A DNA stretch of 64,000 nt from Capilliphycus salinus (GCF_047276495.1 NZ_CP178543.1:5394001-5458000), one strand, 5' to 3'. Shown: positions 42,756-52,032, counted from the stretch's first letter. Numbers and translations: made by a program. The notes: generated by a model from the letters alone, not told the origin.

Positions 42756-45700
42756 TTATCCCAATACAATATCATCCAATGTCAACGTTTCATTATTAAT
42801 TTTTGATAACTCGATCAATTCTTCGCCGGTTTGTGCTATAGTTATAATGAGAGAATGTGCGCGCCTATAGACCCCCAACTGTTCCCGGAGTAACCCCCCA
42901 TCGAGAACGATCGCATCGGTTCCTATCTCAAAGTCAATCACCAGATCCAAACCGCGACCGGGAACAATAAAAAAGCGATCGCGTCCTTCTCCACCGGACA
43001 AGGTATCAAAGCCTTCCTCTCCTAGCAGCCAGTCATCCCCGGAACCTCCATCAAGGCGATCGTTTCCCGAACCTCCATCGAGGGTATCATCCCCGAGATC
43101 GCCAAAAATTTGATCATCTCCCGCATTTCCATCAAGCCAGTCATTTCCTCCACCGCCAAACAGGATATCATCATTTTCGTTACCCGAGATCGTATCCCGA
43201 CCCTCATTTCCCCAGAGGGTATCCTGACCCTCGTTTCCCTCGATCCAGTCTTCTCCGAGGTTTCCCTGAATATAGTCATCATCGGTTCCCCCTTGGAGGG
43301 TATCTTGATGTTTTCCCCCGTAGAGGGTATCCTGACCCTCATCTCCCGACACATAGTCTGATCCGCTGTTTCCGTTTACCCAGTCATTACCGGAGTCAGC
43401 AAAAAGGCGATCGTTTCCCGAACCTCCATATAAACGATCTTCTCCATTTTTACCCCAAAGATCATCGTCTCCCCTGTCTCCAAACCCTTGATCGTTTCCG
43501 AAACCCATTTCGAGAGTATCGTTTCCCTCTCCACCGTGAAGGGTATCATCTCCTTCGTCTCCACTGAGGAAGTCGTTATTTTTATTGGCGATCGCAATAT
43601 CGTTACCTTTACCCGCAAACAGGGTATCTTCCCCGAATAAGCCAAAAATTTGGTTATCTGCGGATGTTGCGATAATCCGATCCGAACCGTTTGTCGGAAC
43701 TGCGATCGCAATATTATCTGATTGTACATCTAATTGTACATCTAAGGATCGTTTTGGCGCTCTAATTGCTGGAATGTAAGCAGTTAGATCGAACACATCC
43801 GATAAACGGGGAACTTCTAAAACTGGAGTGGGAGTTGGGAGTTGGGAGTTGGGAGTTGGGAGTTGGGAGTTGGGAGTTGGTTCAATAGTTTCTTCAACAC
43901 TCGGAGTTGGAGTTGGTTCAATAGTCGGTTCAATAGTTGGTTCAATACCCGAAGTTGGAGTTGGAGTCGGAGTTTCTTCAATAGTTTCTTCAAAACCCGA
44001 AGTTGGAGTTGGAGTTGGAGTCGGAGTTGGAGTTGGTTCAATAGTTGGTTCAAAACCCGAAGTTGGAGTGGGAGTTGGAGTTTCTTCAATAGTCGGTTCA
44101 ATAGTTGGTTCAATACCCGAAGTTGGAGTCGGAGTTGGAGTTGGAGTTATTTCAATAGTTGGTTCAATACCCGAAGTTGGAGTCGGAGTTGGAGTTATTT
44201 CAATAGTCGGTTCAAAACCCGAAGTTGGAGTTGGTTCAATAGTTGGTTCAATAGTCGGTTCAAAACTCGGAGTCGGAGTTATTTCAATAGTCGGTTCAAT
44301 ACCCGAAGTTGGAGTCGGAGTCGGAGTTGTTTCAATAGTTGGTTGAAAACCCGAAGTTGGAGTCGGAGTTGGAGTTATTTCAATAGTCGGTTCAATAGTT
44401 GGTTCAAAACTCGAAGTTGGAGTCGGAGTTGGTTCAATAGTCGGTTCAAAACCCGAAGTTGGAGTTGGAGTTGGAGTCGGAGTCGGTTGAGAAAGAACTG
44501 CGAGAGTAAAAGTATCAGAAACGAGACTATTATTTTTATCGATAGCAGTAACTTTTATTTGTAGTTCTCCGACATCTTCCCGACGAGGAACCCCAGTAAA
44601 CAAACCCGTAGACTTATTAAAATTAAGCCAAACCGGAAGTGTAGAACCCTCCTCCAAAGTCGCATCAAAACTCAGAACATCATCCGGATCGACATCTTGG
44701 AAACTATTGGCGATATTCAGACTAAAATTATGATTTTCTTCGAGAGTCTGATCCGCGATCGCGTCTAAAAGTTCGGGAGGATCGTTAACCCCGTTAACCG
44801 TTATCGTTACCGTAGCGGGAGACGAAATATTATTGAAATTATCGGTAACAGTATAAGAGAGGTTATCGGTTCCCGAAAAGTTGGAGTTGGGTGTATAAAC
44901 AATTTCTCCAGTCGTTGTCTTAACCCTCGCATTTCCAAACTTGGGAAGTTCGACTAACGTTATCGTTGCGGTTTGAATACTATCATTTTCTAAAATAGCA
45001 ATATCGACAGACTCATCCTCTTCTGCGATCGCCGTATCATTCTTAACGACTATCATCTCATCCCCCAGAATATTAATAGTTGCTATCTCCGGTAAACCCA
45101 ACGTTAGTTTTGAGTTGGGGTTCGGGTTGGTGAGTGCAAAATTAACCGTTTCATCTGCTTCTATCTCACGATCATCTATAATAGGAACCCCGATGGCTTT
45201 TTGGGTTTCTCCGGGATTAAAAATAAGCACCCCGCGAGTCGGAATATAGTCTATTTCTGCGGTTGCGGTTCCTCCAAACGTGGTATAGTCTATACTGACC
45301 GGAAAACTAACCGAACTATCGAGATTAACGATAATTTCAACGAGACCCTCGCTTTCATTAACAGTATAGTCAACCCGTTCTAAACTCACCGTTGCTTTTT
45401 GACGATCCGCGAGAATAAGTTCGGCTTCGCTAACGGTTCCCAAAGTCGCATTTGTGGAATTATCCAGTTTGAGGTTTACCGTTTCATCCGCTTCTATCTT
45501 CTCATCGTTTTGAACAAAAATTGTAAAACTTTGTTGGGTTTCTCCGGGTTTAAACGTTAAAGTTCCCGTTGTTTCGGTGTAGTCAGTTCCCGCTATCGCT
45601 GTTCCGTTGGAAGTCGAATAAATAACCGTAATAACTGAACTAGACGGGTTGGTGAGACTGACATCAATAGTCGCCATTTCCTCCGGTTCATCAACGGTAT

Positions 45701-47960
45701 AACTCGCGGTTTCAAAATTAATGATAGGAAGCGGATCATCATTGGCGATCGCCAGACTTAGAGGAGAGTTATCAAAAGTCGTTGTTTCCTCCGAAGCGAG
45801 ACGAACTTCGAGAGTTTCTTCGGGTTCAAAAGTATCATCTCCCAAAATATCTACCGTTAGGGTTTTAGTCGTTTCTCCGACCTCAAAGATAATGTTTCCG
45901 CTAGTATTTACAACCGTTTCCCCAAGGCGAATATTGTGATAATCTATATCAGGAGTAGCGGTTCCTCCGATATTGTAGTCGATCTGGGTGGGTTGACTAA
46001 TATCCCCAGTTCGAGTAATCGTATAAGTAACCGTTTTGCTGTTACCATTCCCTTCTATTATTGTGTTACTCTCAACCGATAAACTGTAACTAATTTCATT
46101 ATCCGCAATATCAACCTCAACATTCCCCACCCCAATATTATTGTAATTTCCATCATCGCTAGTCACCGTATGAGTTAGGGTTTGGTTGTGGTTTCCTTCA
46201 ATAACATTATCATCTGTTGCGGTAACAGTAACCGTTTGGGGAATATTCCAGTTTGTCTCATTAAAAATAAAAGGAGAAACCGCTTCAACTTGGTTTCCCG
46301 TATCAACCGCAATAGTCACCGGTTGAGTCGGTTGGGTTGCGAGTTGGAGGGTGTAAGTCTTGTTTTCTCCTTCCTTTATATTAAGGTTAGTCGCAGTCAC
46401 AATAACTTGAGGAGTATTATTATCAACCAGAGTCGCGGTTACAGTTTGAGTCGAAGTATCCGTCGCGTTAATAATGCTATCAATACCCACTTCTACCGTT
46501 TCGTTTCCTTCCGCGATCGCATCGGTAACACCGGTTAAAATAATACTGCTTTCAGTCTCTCCTGCTGGAATCAATATAGAGGTATTATTAATAGTGTAGT
46601 CTGTTCCTAAAGTTGCGGTTCCTGCGAAGTTCAAATAAACCGTTACATCTTGACTCGATACCGTATCCAAACTTGCGGTAAGAGTTGTTGTGTCTGCGGT
46701 TTCCGAAAATAAGTTATTATTCAAACTCAGACTAACCTCGGGAGGAGGATCAATATCGACAAGCGTCACCGTAGAAGTTGAAGTCTCCCCAACCGTCGCG
46801 TTAGTTGGAGTGTCTAAGGTTAACAGAATAGTTTCCTCAACTTCATCGAGGTTATCTTGACTCAAGTTCAGCGAAATAACCCCTTGAGAATTCCCCGCAG
46901 GAATTATAATCAAACTAGGATTAATATTATAGTCGCTATCTTTTGTCGCTGTTCCCCCGACTGAAAACGGAACCGCAACATCAACCCCCGCTACAGCAGA
47001 AAGTTCTGTTATTACTGTTATATCTTCCCCTTCTTCACCGCTAGAGTTGGCGGTTGTAAAATTAACCGTCGGCGCCGTATCGTTATCTATAATAGTACCC
47101 TCTCCGGTTGCTTTTTCTATCCCCGCGTGGGAGGGGTTGCTGAGAACTAAATTAAAGCTTTCGTTGGTTTCAAATAAACTATCTCCCGAAATACTAACGT
47201 TAACCGTTTTAGTCGTTTCTCCGGGTTCAAACGTCAGACTTCCGGTTTTAATAATATAGTCGTTTCCCTCGCTTGCGGTATCGTCTGCGGTGGTATAGTT
47301 AACCGTTACGGTTTTACTCGTCGGGTGAGAAAGACTGATAGTAAATGTCGCATCTAAACTTCCGCTATCGGTTTCTACAATATCAACATCGTTCACCGAT
47401 AAATTAGGAATTGCCCCGAGAGAATTAGCCGATTTTGGTGTACCATATATAAGGTTATCATTAGCATCAATCCCGTTAATTGTTAGTCCGTCATTTGTAC
47501 GCCAGTTGGTATCATCTCCGGGTAGAGTGGGATCGATCCGTTCCATTGTAAAACGAACTGAATTTTTGTTGTATCCCGCTACCCAACCCCCACCATCCCC
47601 ATTAACAATATCAATAATAGTCCCATCTGGAGATTTTAACGTTAGCGTTTCTCCCTCATTATTTAACCCCCCGGTATAAATCAAGTCGGCCGTGATATTA
47701 TTAATAGTAGTCTGGTCTGTTCGTTCGAGTAATAAATAACTTTTGGGTTCGATAATAACTCCATTCGGAATTGTTTTGTTAATAGGAACACCACCATTTC
47801 CCTGTAAAGTCCAACCGCTTAAATTAATGCTTGTTTCACCGGGGTTATAAAGTTCTATCCATTCATCATTAAAGCTATTCGGTGTTCCCATCCAAGCGAT
47901 TTCATTGATGACAACGGTTAGAGGCGAATTTTGTTGGTTTAAAAGGGTGTTTTCAGGCAT
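42756..47960 (-). CDS. Giant secreted protein: lamin-tail, Calx-beta repeats, P/T repeats, RTX C-terminus
   Basis: The 1734-residue protein has no Sec signal. Residues 12-175 form a lamin-tail (LTD) domain with NDEWIELYNPGETSINLSGWTLQ. From about 183 to 960 a series of Calx-beta repeats follows, each with motifs such as GTATxGxDY, LTFxPGET and an IxDDxxxE turn that binds calcium. Then come a tandem cadherin-like domain (about 967-1060, YTPNSNFSGTDNLSYTV) and a dystroglycan-type cadherin domain (about 1063-1153). A Pro/Thr/Glu linker of TPTPTSGFEPTIEP units spans about 1157-1383. The C-terminus (about 1420-1655) is an RTX calcium-binding repeat block (GGxGNDxL) ending in DFEIGTDAIVLDG. This is typical of type I secretion substrates, probably an adhesin or surface/matrix protein. 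No secretion genes are adjacent. Confidence 0.92.
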   Translation of the reverse strand: MPENTLLNQQNSPLTVVINEIAWMGTPNSFNDEWIELYNPGETSINLSGWTLQGNGGVPINKTIPNGVIIEPKSYLLLERTDQTTINNITADLIYTGGLNNEGETLTLKSPDGTIIDIVNGDGGGWVAGYNKNSVRFTMERIDPTLPGDDTNWRTNDGLTINGIDANDNLIYGTPKSANSLGAIPNLSVNDVDIVETDSGSLDATFTISLSHPTSKTVTVNYTTADDTASEGNDYIIKTGSLTFEPGETTKTVNVSISGDSLFETNESFNLVLSNPSHAGIEKATGEGTIIDNDTAPTVNFTTANSSGEEGEDITVITELSAVAGVDVAVPFSVGGTATKDSDYNINPSLIIIPAGNSQGVISLNLSQDNLDEVEETILLTLDTPTNATVGETSTSTVTLVDIDPPPEVSLSLNNNLFSETADTTTLTASLDTVSSQDVTVYLNFAGTATLGTDYTINNTSILIPAGETESSIILTGVTDAIAEGNETVEVGIDSIINATDTSTQTVTATLVDNNTPQVIVTATNLNIKEGENKTYTLQLATQPTQPVTIAVDTGNQVEAVSPFIFNETNWNIPQTVTVTATDDNVIEGNHNQTLTHTVTSDDGNYNNIGVGNVEVDIADNEISYSLSVESNTIIEGNGNSKTVTYTITRTGDISQPTQIDYNIGGTATPDIDYHNIRLGETVVNTSGNIIFEVGETTKTLTVDILGDDTFEPEETLEVRLASEETTTFDNSPLSLAIANDDPLPIINFETASYTVDEPEEMATIDVSLTNPSSSVITVIYSTSNGTAIAGTDYTETTGTLTFKPGETQQSFTIFVQNDEKIEADETVNLKLDNSTNATLGTVSEAELILADRQKATVSLERVDYTVNESEGLVEIIVNLDSSVSFPVSIDYTTFGGTATAEIDYIPTRGVLIFNPGETQKAIGVPIIDDREIEADETVNFALTNPNPNSKLTLGLPEIATINILGDEMIVVKNDTAIAEEDESVDIAILENDSIQTATITLVELPKFGNARVKTTTGEIVYTPNSNFSGTDNLSYTVTDNFNNISSPATVTITVNGVNDPPELLDAIADQTLEENHNFSLNIANSFQDVDPDDVLSFDATLEEGSTLPVWLNFNKSTGLFTGVPRREDVGELQIKVTAIDKNNSLVSDTFTLAVLSQPTPTPTPTPTSGFEPTIEPTPTPTSSFEPTIEPTIEITPTPTPTSGFQPTIETTPTPTPTSGIEPTIEITPTPSFEPTIEPTIEPTPTSGFEPTIEITPTPTPTSGIEPTIEITPTPTPTPTSGIEPTIEPTIEETPTPTPTSGFEPTIEPTPTPTPTPTPTSGFEETIEETPTPTPTSGIEPTIEPTIEPTPTPSVEETIEPTPNSQLPTPNSQLPTPTPVLEVPRLSDVFDLTAYIPAIRAPKRSLDVQLDVQSDNIAIAVPTNGSDRIIATSADNQIFGLFGEDTLFAGKGNDIAIANKNNDFLSGDEGDDTLHGGEGNDTLEMGFGNDQGFGDRGDDDLWGKNGEDRLYGGSGNDRLFADSGNDWVNGNSGSDYVSGDEGQDTLYGGKHQDTLQGGTDDDYIQGNLGEDWIEGNEGQDTLWGNEGRDTISGNENDDILFGGGGNDWLDGNAGDDQIFGDLGDDTLDGGSGNDRLDGGSGDDWLLGEEGFDTLSGGEGRDRFFIVPGRGLDLVIDFEIGTDAIVLDGGLLREQLGVYRRAHSLIITIAQTGEELIELSKINNETLTLDDIVLG
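43831..43879. repeat. Seven perfect GGAGTTG heptamers inside the RTX gene
   Basis: Seven uninterrupted copies of GGAGTTG run from 43831 to 43879. On the coding strand they read as the peptide PNSQLPT repeated. Seven is not a multiple of three, so gain or loss of one unit shifts the frame upstream (in DNA terms, to the left) where the RTX domain is encoded. The same unit type occurs in non-coding DNA near 31.4 kb. Confidence 0.9.
43880..44490. repeat. Imperfect coding minisatellite of the P/T/E linker
   Basis: The stretch alternates GGAGTTGGAGTCGGAGTT hexamers with TTCAATAGTTGGTTCAA blocks and AAACCCGAAGTT. On the coding strand these give (TP)n, (PTIE)n and TSGFEP. The blocks vary in number and order, as expected from repeated slippage or unequal exchange. 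Repeat units here are multiples of three, unlike the heptamers beside them, so length changes stay in frame. Long ORFs in the opposite frames are artefacts of the repetition. Confidence 0.88.
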
Positions 47961-48299
47961 TTTTTTGTGGTATTTATTTATATAAATCTGGGCTTATGTT
48001 GATAATTATGATTGTTTGTATTGTTGTTTTTTATAATATTTTGATGAAAATTTAGTTAAAAAATATCAACAATATCAATATTGTTTGATGACTCTAATAA
48101 ATTTTGTTTTAAATTCAGTCTCGAATCAGCAACAAAAAATCTTGATAATAATAAGGGCGAATTCGAGCAAAATCCGAGAGAAAAAACCCCTTTAAAGCTT
48201 GATTTATCATACCATCAAGCTTGTAAAAATTTCAAGTCAAAGTCTGAAATCAACTCAAATTGAAATAATAGGGGTTGTGTTATATTTTATTGAATAATT
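47961..48299. other. Intergenic region upstream of the RTX gene
   Basis: About 340 AT-rich bases that should carry the promoter of the minus-strand RTX gene. An inverted repeat AAGCTTGATTTATCATACCATCAAGCTT (48197-48224; arms AAGCTTGAT and ATCAAGCTT) is a 9-bp perfect stem with a 10-base loop. A 60-codon ORF on + (48081-48263) has no recognisable features and is probably not a gene. Confidence 0.5.
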
Positions 48300-49055
48300 C
48301 TAAGGTCTAACATAGCGCAAACGGGCAAGAAAAGAGGGACGTTTAAGCAGAGTCACCGCTTCTTCTAAAGGCAAAATTCTGACTTTATTATTATATAAAA
48401 CATTCACCTGATAAACCTGCTTATTGGTGATATCGAGTCCGGTCAACCAACCACTTTTAGCATGATAAACGCCGGTATCAATGCCCAACCATCCCTGTCC
48501 TTGAACCAAAGACCCCGGTTCTATCCCATCAAAAGTAAAAGTAATCGTATGACCAATAATAATCAATTTATTGTTAAAATAGGGTTTAGGAATCTTATGA
48601 AATTCTCGTCTGATCCAGCAAAATTGGGCTTCTGTTTGTTGAGAAAGGGGCAAATAGGGATTAACGCCGGCATGAACTAACCAGACATCTCCCAAGTCTA
48701 AAAAAACGGGAAGTGATCGCATCCACAGGAGATGGTCGCGGGGCATCATACCCGCTTCTTGATAACTGGCAATAGTTGAATGTCCGCCGCTGTAAAGCCA
48801 AGCCTGCCAAGCTTGAGTATTTTTTCCAACTTCCGGTAAAGCATTTAACATCAGTTGTTCGTGGTTTCCCATCAAACAGCGATAGGGACTATTTTTGACA
48901 AACTCGACAACCTGGGCGCTTTTCGGGCCGCGATCAACTAAATCTCCGAGAAAATAAACCCGATCCTCCTGTCCGGGATCAAGTTTTTCCAGGAGCGTCA
49001 TCATACCATCATAATGCCCATGTACATCACCAATAATCAGGCGTCGGTTTGGCAT
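48300..49055 (-). CDS. Metallophosphoesterase, PPP-family Ser/Thr phosphatase-like
   Basis: The 251-residue enzyme has the three PPP signatures: IIGDVHGHYDGM, GDLVDRGPKSAQVV and LMGNHEQLML, then a histidine in WLVHAGVNPYLP and one in IIGHTITF. These hold the two-metal centre of protein phosphatases and related diadenosine-tetraphosphatases, so either protein dephosphorylation or nucleotide cleavage is possible. I chose the ATG at 49055 (MPNRRLIIGD); a GTG three codons upstream is the alternative. The gene lies about 40 bases downstream of the DUF1995 gene and is probably in the same operon as it. Confidence 0.9.
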   Translation of the reverse strand: MPNRRLIIGDVHGHYDGMMTLLEKLDPGQEDRVYFLGDLVDRGPKSAQVVEFVKNSPYRCLMGNHEQLMLNALPEVGKNTQAWQAWLYSGGHSTIASYQEAGMMPRDHLLWMRSLPVFLDLGDVWLVHAGVNPYLPLSQQTEAQFCWIRREFHKIPKPYFNNKLIIIGHTITFTFDGIEPGSLVQGQGWLGIDTGVYHAKSGWLTGLDITNKQVYQVNVLYNNKVRILPLEEAVTLLKRPSFLARLRYVRP

Positions 49056-49097
49056 TTTTTTCACCGGGGTTGCTCAAAAATCGATCGAGATCTAACC

Positions 49098-49847
49098 TTA
49101 TCGACTAAGGGCGTTGAGAAAGCTTTGTAGTCCAGCCAGAAAGCCTTGTTTTTTCGGCTGTGGCTTTGAGGACTCGCCGGAGTCACCCTCACTCGGGCTG
49201 GTTCCTGCCAAAATTTGATCGAGTTCATCTCCGACAGGCTTAGTTTCTTGTTCGGCGATAATCTGGTATTGTCCGTCAATTTCTTGCCAAACTTGCCACA
49301 AAGAAGGATAACAGCGATAAAGTGCGGCATCTCCTTCTAGGGGGCGGAGATAATAGCAGGTGGAAATCCTATTAATAAACCGATCGCGCAAGGCGCGAGC
49401 AGCATAGCCTATTCCTATGATAGCAACATCTTCCAAGCGGGGATTGAGTAAAATCGTAACGCGATCGCAGGCCAACTGAGATAATTTTTCCACCTGTTCC
49501 ACCTCAACCGGAGTTGCAGAAACCACCAAGAAACGGCCATCATCGTCTTGAAGACGGGTATCTATCGGCGATCGACTGCTTCCGAGATCGCTAATTCTAA
49601 ACGGGACTTCTCCCCAGTCTCGACGGGCTAAAGCGGCGGCGCCCGCATCGGGAAAAAAGACTTTTAGAACAGTTTCGGGTTCTTCAATAGCGGGAATAAA
49701 TTGTTGAGCAATGGTTTGGGCTTGCAGTTCAATTTCGGGAAAAACTAACTCGACTTGCAGCAGTTTGTAACCGTCATCGAGAGCGGCTTGGGTGGCTTGT
49801 TTTGCCTGTTCGACTGCTTCTTCTATGCTTTTCGGTAATTGCGTCAT
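49098..49847 (-). CDS. DUF1995 family protein (LPA3-like)
   Basis: The 249-residue protein begins with LPKSIEEAVEQAKQATQAAL and contains FPEIELQAQTIAQQFIPA, VKVFFPDAG-like VLKVFFPDAGAAALARRDW and a CYYLRPLEGDAALYRCYPSLWQVW segment. These match DUF1995, a family of cyanobacteria and plastids that includes Arabidopsis LPA3, which helps assembly of photosystem II. No catalytic motif is evident. The last 40 residues are a Ser/Glu/Lys-rich tail ending in a short helix. The role in photosystem assembly is taken from the plant relative and not shown for this protein. Confidence 0.85.
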   Translation of the reverse strand: MTQLPKSIEEAVEQAKQATQAALDDGYKLLQVELVFPEIELQAQTIAQQFIPAIEEPETVLKVFFPDAGAAALARRDWGEVPFRISDLGSSRSPIDTRLQDDDGRFLVVSATPVEVEQVEKLSQLACDRVTILLNPRLEDVAIIGIGYAARALRDRFINRISTCYYLRPLEGDAALYRCYPSLWQVWQEIDGQYQIIAEQETKPVGDELDQILAGTSPSEGDSGESSKPQPKKQGFLAGLQSFLNALSR

Positions 49848-49937
49848 TTTCGTTCAAGGTTTGCCCAGAATCTTGTTATAAATTCAATTTCTTTCGGTAT
49901 TGTATCGTAGGATGAGCATTGCCCATCCTAGTACAGT

Positions 49938-51113
49938 TTAAACCGTAACAACAACAGCTAACGGTTTGAGTCGCTGAAGAATTTGTTTCAACACCATCGC
50001 CGTCCAGTCAATATCCGCTTCGGTGGTATTCCGTCCCAAGGTTAAACGTATTCCGCCCAAAGCGGTTTTTTCGTCGTAACCCATCGCCAATAAAATCGGA
50101 CTGGGACTCAGTTTACCACTATGACAAGCCGAACCCGCACTAATACCAATTCCGGCAAGATTCATTTGTCTGACTAGGGTTTTTCCGGTAACGGGTGATG
50201 AACTTTGATCGGTTTGCGGCTTTAAACAAAAACTGACATGATGGGGCAGTCGGTGAATGCGATCGCCTGTGGGAATTAACGCCGGCACATCGGCCATTAA
50301 ATCAAATAAGCGATCGCGAAGTTGAATTAACCGGGGAGTTTCTGTTACCATTTCCTCTAAAGCGAGTTCTGCGGCGACTCCCAAGCCGGCAATCACCGGA
50401 ACCGCTTGAGTTCCAGACCGCAACTTCATTTCTTGACCGCCCCCGCCTAAGAACGGTTCTAACTCAACTCCGGGTTTAACATAAAGGGCACCGCTTCCTT
50501 GAGGTCCATAAAATTTGTGACCGGACAGCGATAATAAATCAACAGGTAAACTCTGTACATCGATCGCTATTCGTCCGGCAACTTGTACCGCATCGGTATG
50601 AAATAATATCCCCTGAGAACGGGCTATTTTCCCCAACGCTTCGACGGGTTGCAAGCTGCCGATTTCACTTTGTCCGTAAATCACCGATACTAGAACGGTA
50701 TTGGGTTGTATTGCCGCTTGCAAGTCCAACGGATGAACTCGCCCCAAACCATCCACCGGAAGACGGGTGACTTCCCATCCCCATTTTTCCAGCAATTTTG
50801 CAGGTTCAGCGATCGCCGAATGTTCCACACTGGAAATAATCAGATGTTGGGGGGTAGAATAACATCGAGCCACGCCCATGATTGCCATATTATTGGCTTC
50901 AGTCCCCCCCGAGGTAAAAATAATCGATTCTGGAGGGGCGTTGATCAAATGCGCGACTTGGCTTCTAGAACGTTCTAACACCGTCGCCGCCCTTTGACCC
51001 CATTCGTGTAAACTCGAAGGGTTCCCCCATTGTTGCGTGAGAACCGCTTGCATGGCCGCGATCGCTTCTGTACGGGTGGGGGTGGTTGCGCTATAGTCTA
51101 AATAGATTTGCAT
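49938..51113 (-). CDS. Cysteine desulfurase (IscS/NifS family)
   Basis: This PLP enzyme takes sulfur from cysteine for iron-sulfur clusters and other thio-cofactors. Features are the start YLDYSATTPTR, TSGGTEANNMAI, EHSAI with the PLP-stacking histidine, HTDAVQVAG, the Schiff-base lysine K200 in LSGHKFYGPQG, and the catalytic cysteine in SAGSACHSGKLS. The longer loop around the cysteine places it in group I (IscS/NifS-like). The usual NNE-(I/T)-G segment reads YGQSEIGSLQ here. At 391 residues the length is normal. No scaffold genes (iscU, nifU, suf) are adjacent. It leads a likely operon with the DUF1995 and phosphatase genes (gap 90 bases to DUF1995). Confidence 0.94.
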   Translation of the reverse strand: MQIYLDYSATTPTRTEAIAAMQAVLTQQWGNPSSLHEWGQRAATVLERSRSQVAHLINAPPESIIFTSGGTEANNMAIMGVARCYSTPQHLIISSVEHSAIAEPAKLLEKWGWEVTRLPVDGLGRVHPLDLQAAIQPNTVLVSVIYGQSEIGSLQPVEALGKIARSQGILFHTDAVQVAGRIAIDVQSLPVDLLSLSGHKFYGPQGSGALYVKPGVELEPFLGGGGQEMKLRSGTQAVPVIAGLGVAAELALEEMVTETPRLIQLRDRLFDLMADVPALIPTGDRIHRLPHHVSFCLKPQTDQSSSPVTGKTLVRQMNLAGIGISAGSACHSGKLSPSPILLAMGYDEKTALGGIRLTLGRNTTEADIDWTAMVLKQILQRLKPLAVVVTV

Positions 51114-51225
51114 GGGTTTGTTGGCTGGTTTAGCGTCTTGATAAATTTAGCCCGATCCAAGCTTCAAAATTCGGGAAGTTCTCGGGAACTGTGAAGCCTG
51201 TTGATTCGTCTACAATTGGGTTGGC

Positions 51226-51627
51226 TCAGTCTCCTGGCTTGCAAACGTTGTAGTCTTCGTGAGATAGGATTTTTTGCGGGACAACAAAATTACCGCTATC
51301 TTGGCAGAGCATACGATAGTTGCGAGTCACTGGAATACTTATGATAAAGCGATTATGTCGCAGTCGCTTCCCTCCAAAGTCACGATAAGTTTTCTGATCG
51401 CTGAGTCCGGCAAGAATAGCCCGTGCTTTAATGACCACATAATCGGGTAAACCTCTGAGATCGATAATATCTTGCTCAAAGGATGCTTCCCATTCTTGCT
51501 TTCTATTTCGTTTCTCTGCTAGCTGTCGGTCTTCAAGTTTTTCTACCATCTCTTCTTGTTTGCAGCGATGGCAGACTTTTCCATATCCTTTGTGGCCACA
51601 CGGAAATGTTCTCTTTCTTCTAGGCAT
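51226..51627 (-). CDS. Zinc-knuckle protein with RelE/ParE-like C-terminus (DUF7682-like)
   Basis: From the ATG at 51627 (MPRRKRTFPCGHKGYG) the protein has 133 residues. C10, H12, C19 and C22 form a probable zinc knuckle. A charged coiled helix follows (about 23-50). The C-terminal 75 residues (LPDYVVIKARAILAGLS, then GKRLRHNRFIISIPVTRNYRMLCQ and ILSHEDYN) look like a RelE/ParE-type toxin fold, in which the RYRML and HEDYN strands are typical. I recall the family as a cyanobacterial zinc-binding DUF. No antitoxin gene is adjacent, so toxin activity is not assumed. The frame extends upstream to 51735 but that part is unlike a protein start. Confidence 0.68.
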   Translation of the reverse strand: MPRRKRTFPCGHKGYGKVCHRCKQEEMVEKLEDRQLAEKRNRKQEWEASFEQDIIDLRGLPDYVVIKARAILAGLSDQKTYRDFGGKRLRHNRFIISIPVTRNYRMLCQDSGNFVVPQKILSHEDYNVCKPGD

Positions 51628-52032
51628 AACACTAATGTGAGGGTTCTGACCCAGGTCGTGCGAACAAAATATGAGGTCCCACTGTCCTTGTCCAAAACAA
51701 GGTTGCGGGGGGTTATGCAAAAAATGATTCTGCACAAATTGAAATTAAGCTCTATTTAATAGATTACCTGCCTTCAGCGATATCCCCCAAGCGGATATCT
51801 CTAGAAAATTCCTCGGGTTGGACGGAATGTTAAAAGTTTAGGAGATAAAGGGGTTTGGGGAGATTTTGCAAATATTAAGATTGTCAAACTTAACCTCACC
51901 CATCCCACCCCGATTTTCTCACCAAGATGGAACAGAATAAATCTTCCTCAGAGAATTTTTACATTCTCTCCTCAGACCGTTGACGGCTGACTAAAATAAT
52001 TATTATCCATCTTCGCTTACCCTATTTTTACC
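51628..52032. other. Intergenic region between the divergent zinc-knuckle and PLD genes
   Basis: About 400 bases. A hairpin CCTTGT-CCAAA-ACAAGG (51686-51702) lies in the zinc-knuckle side. GATATCCCCC...GCGGATATC (about 51780-51800) is another short inverted repeat. The PLD-side half is AT-rich and likely holds its promoter. No gene is supported. Confidence 0.45.

Noticed and set aside
43828..44564. Long + strand ORFs rich in Val-Gly-Ser or Ser-Trp-Phe repeats
   Set aside because: They are mirror-frame readings of the Pro/Thr/Glu repeat of the minus-strand RTX gene; low complexity and no start signal.
48081..48263. 60-codon ORF upstream of the RTX gene
   Set aside because: Lys/Asn/Ser-rich AT-driven composition and no family pattern; interrupted function of a palindrome region is likelier.
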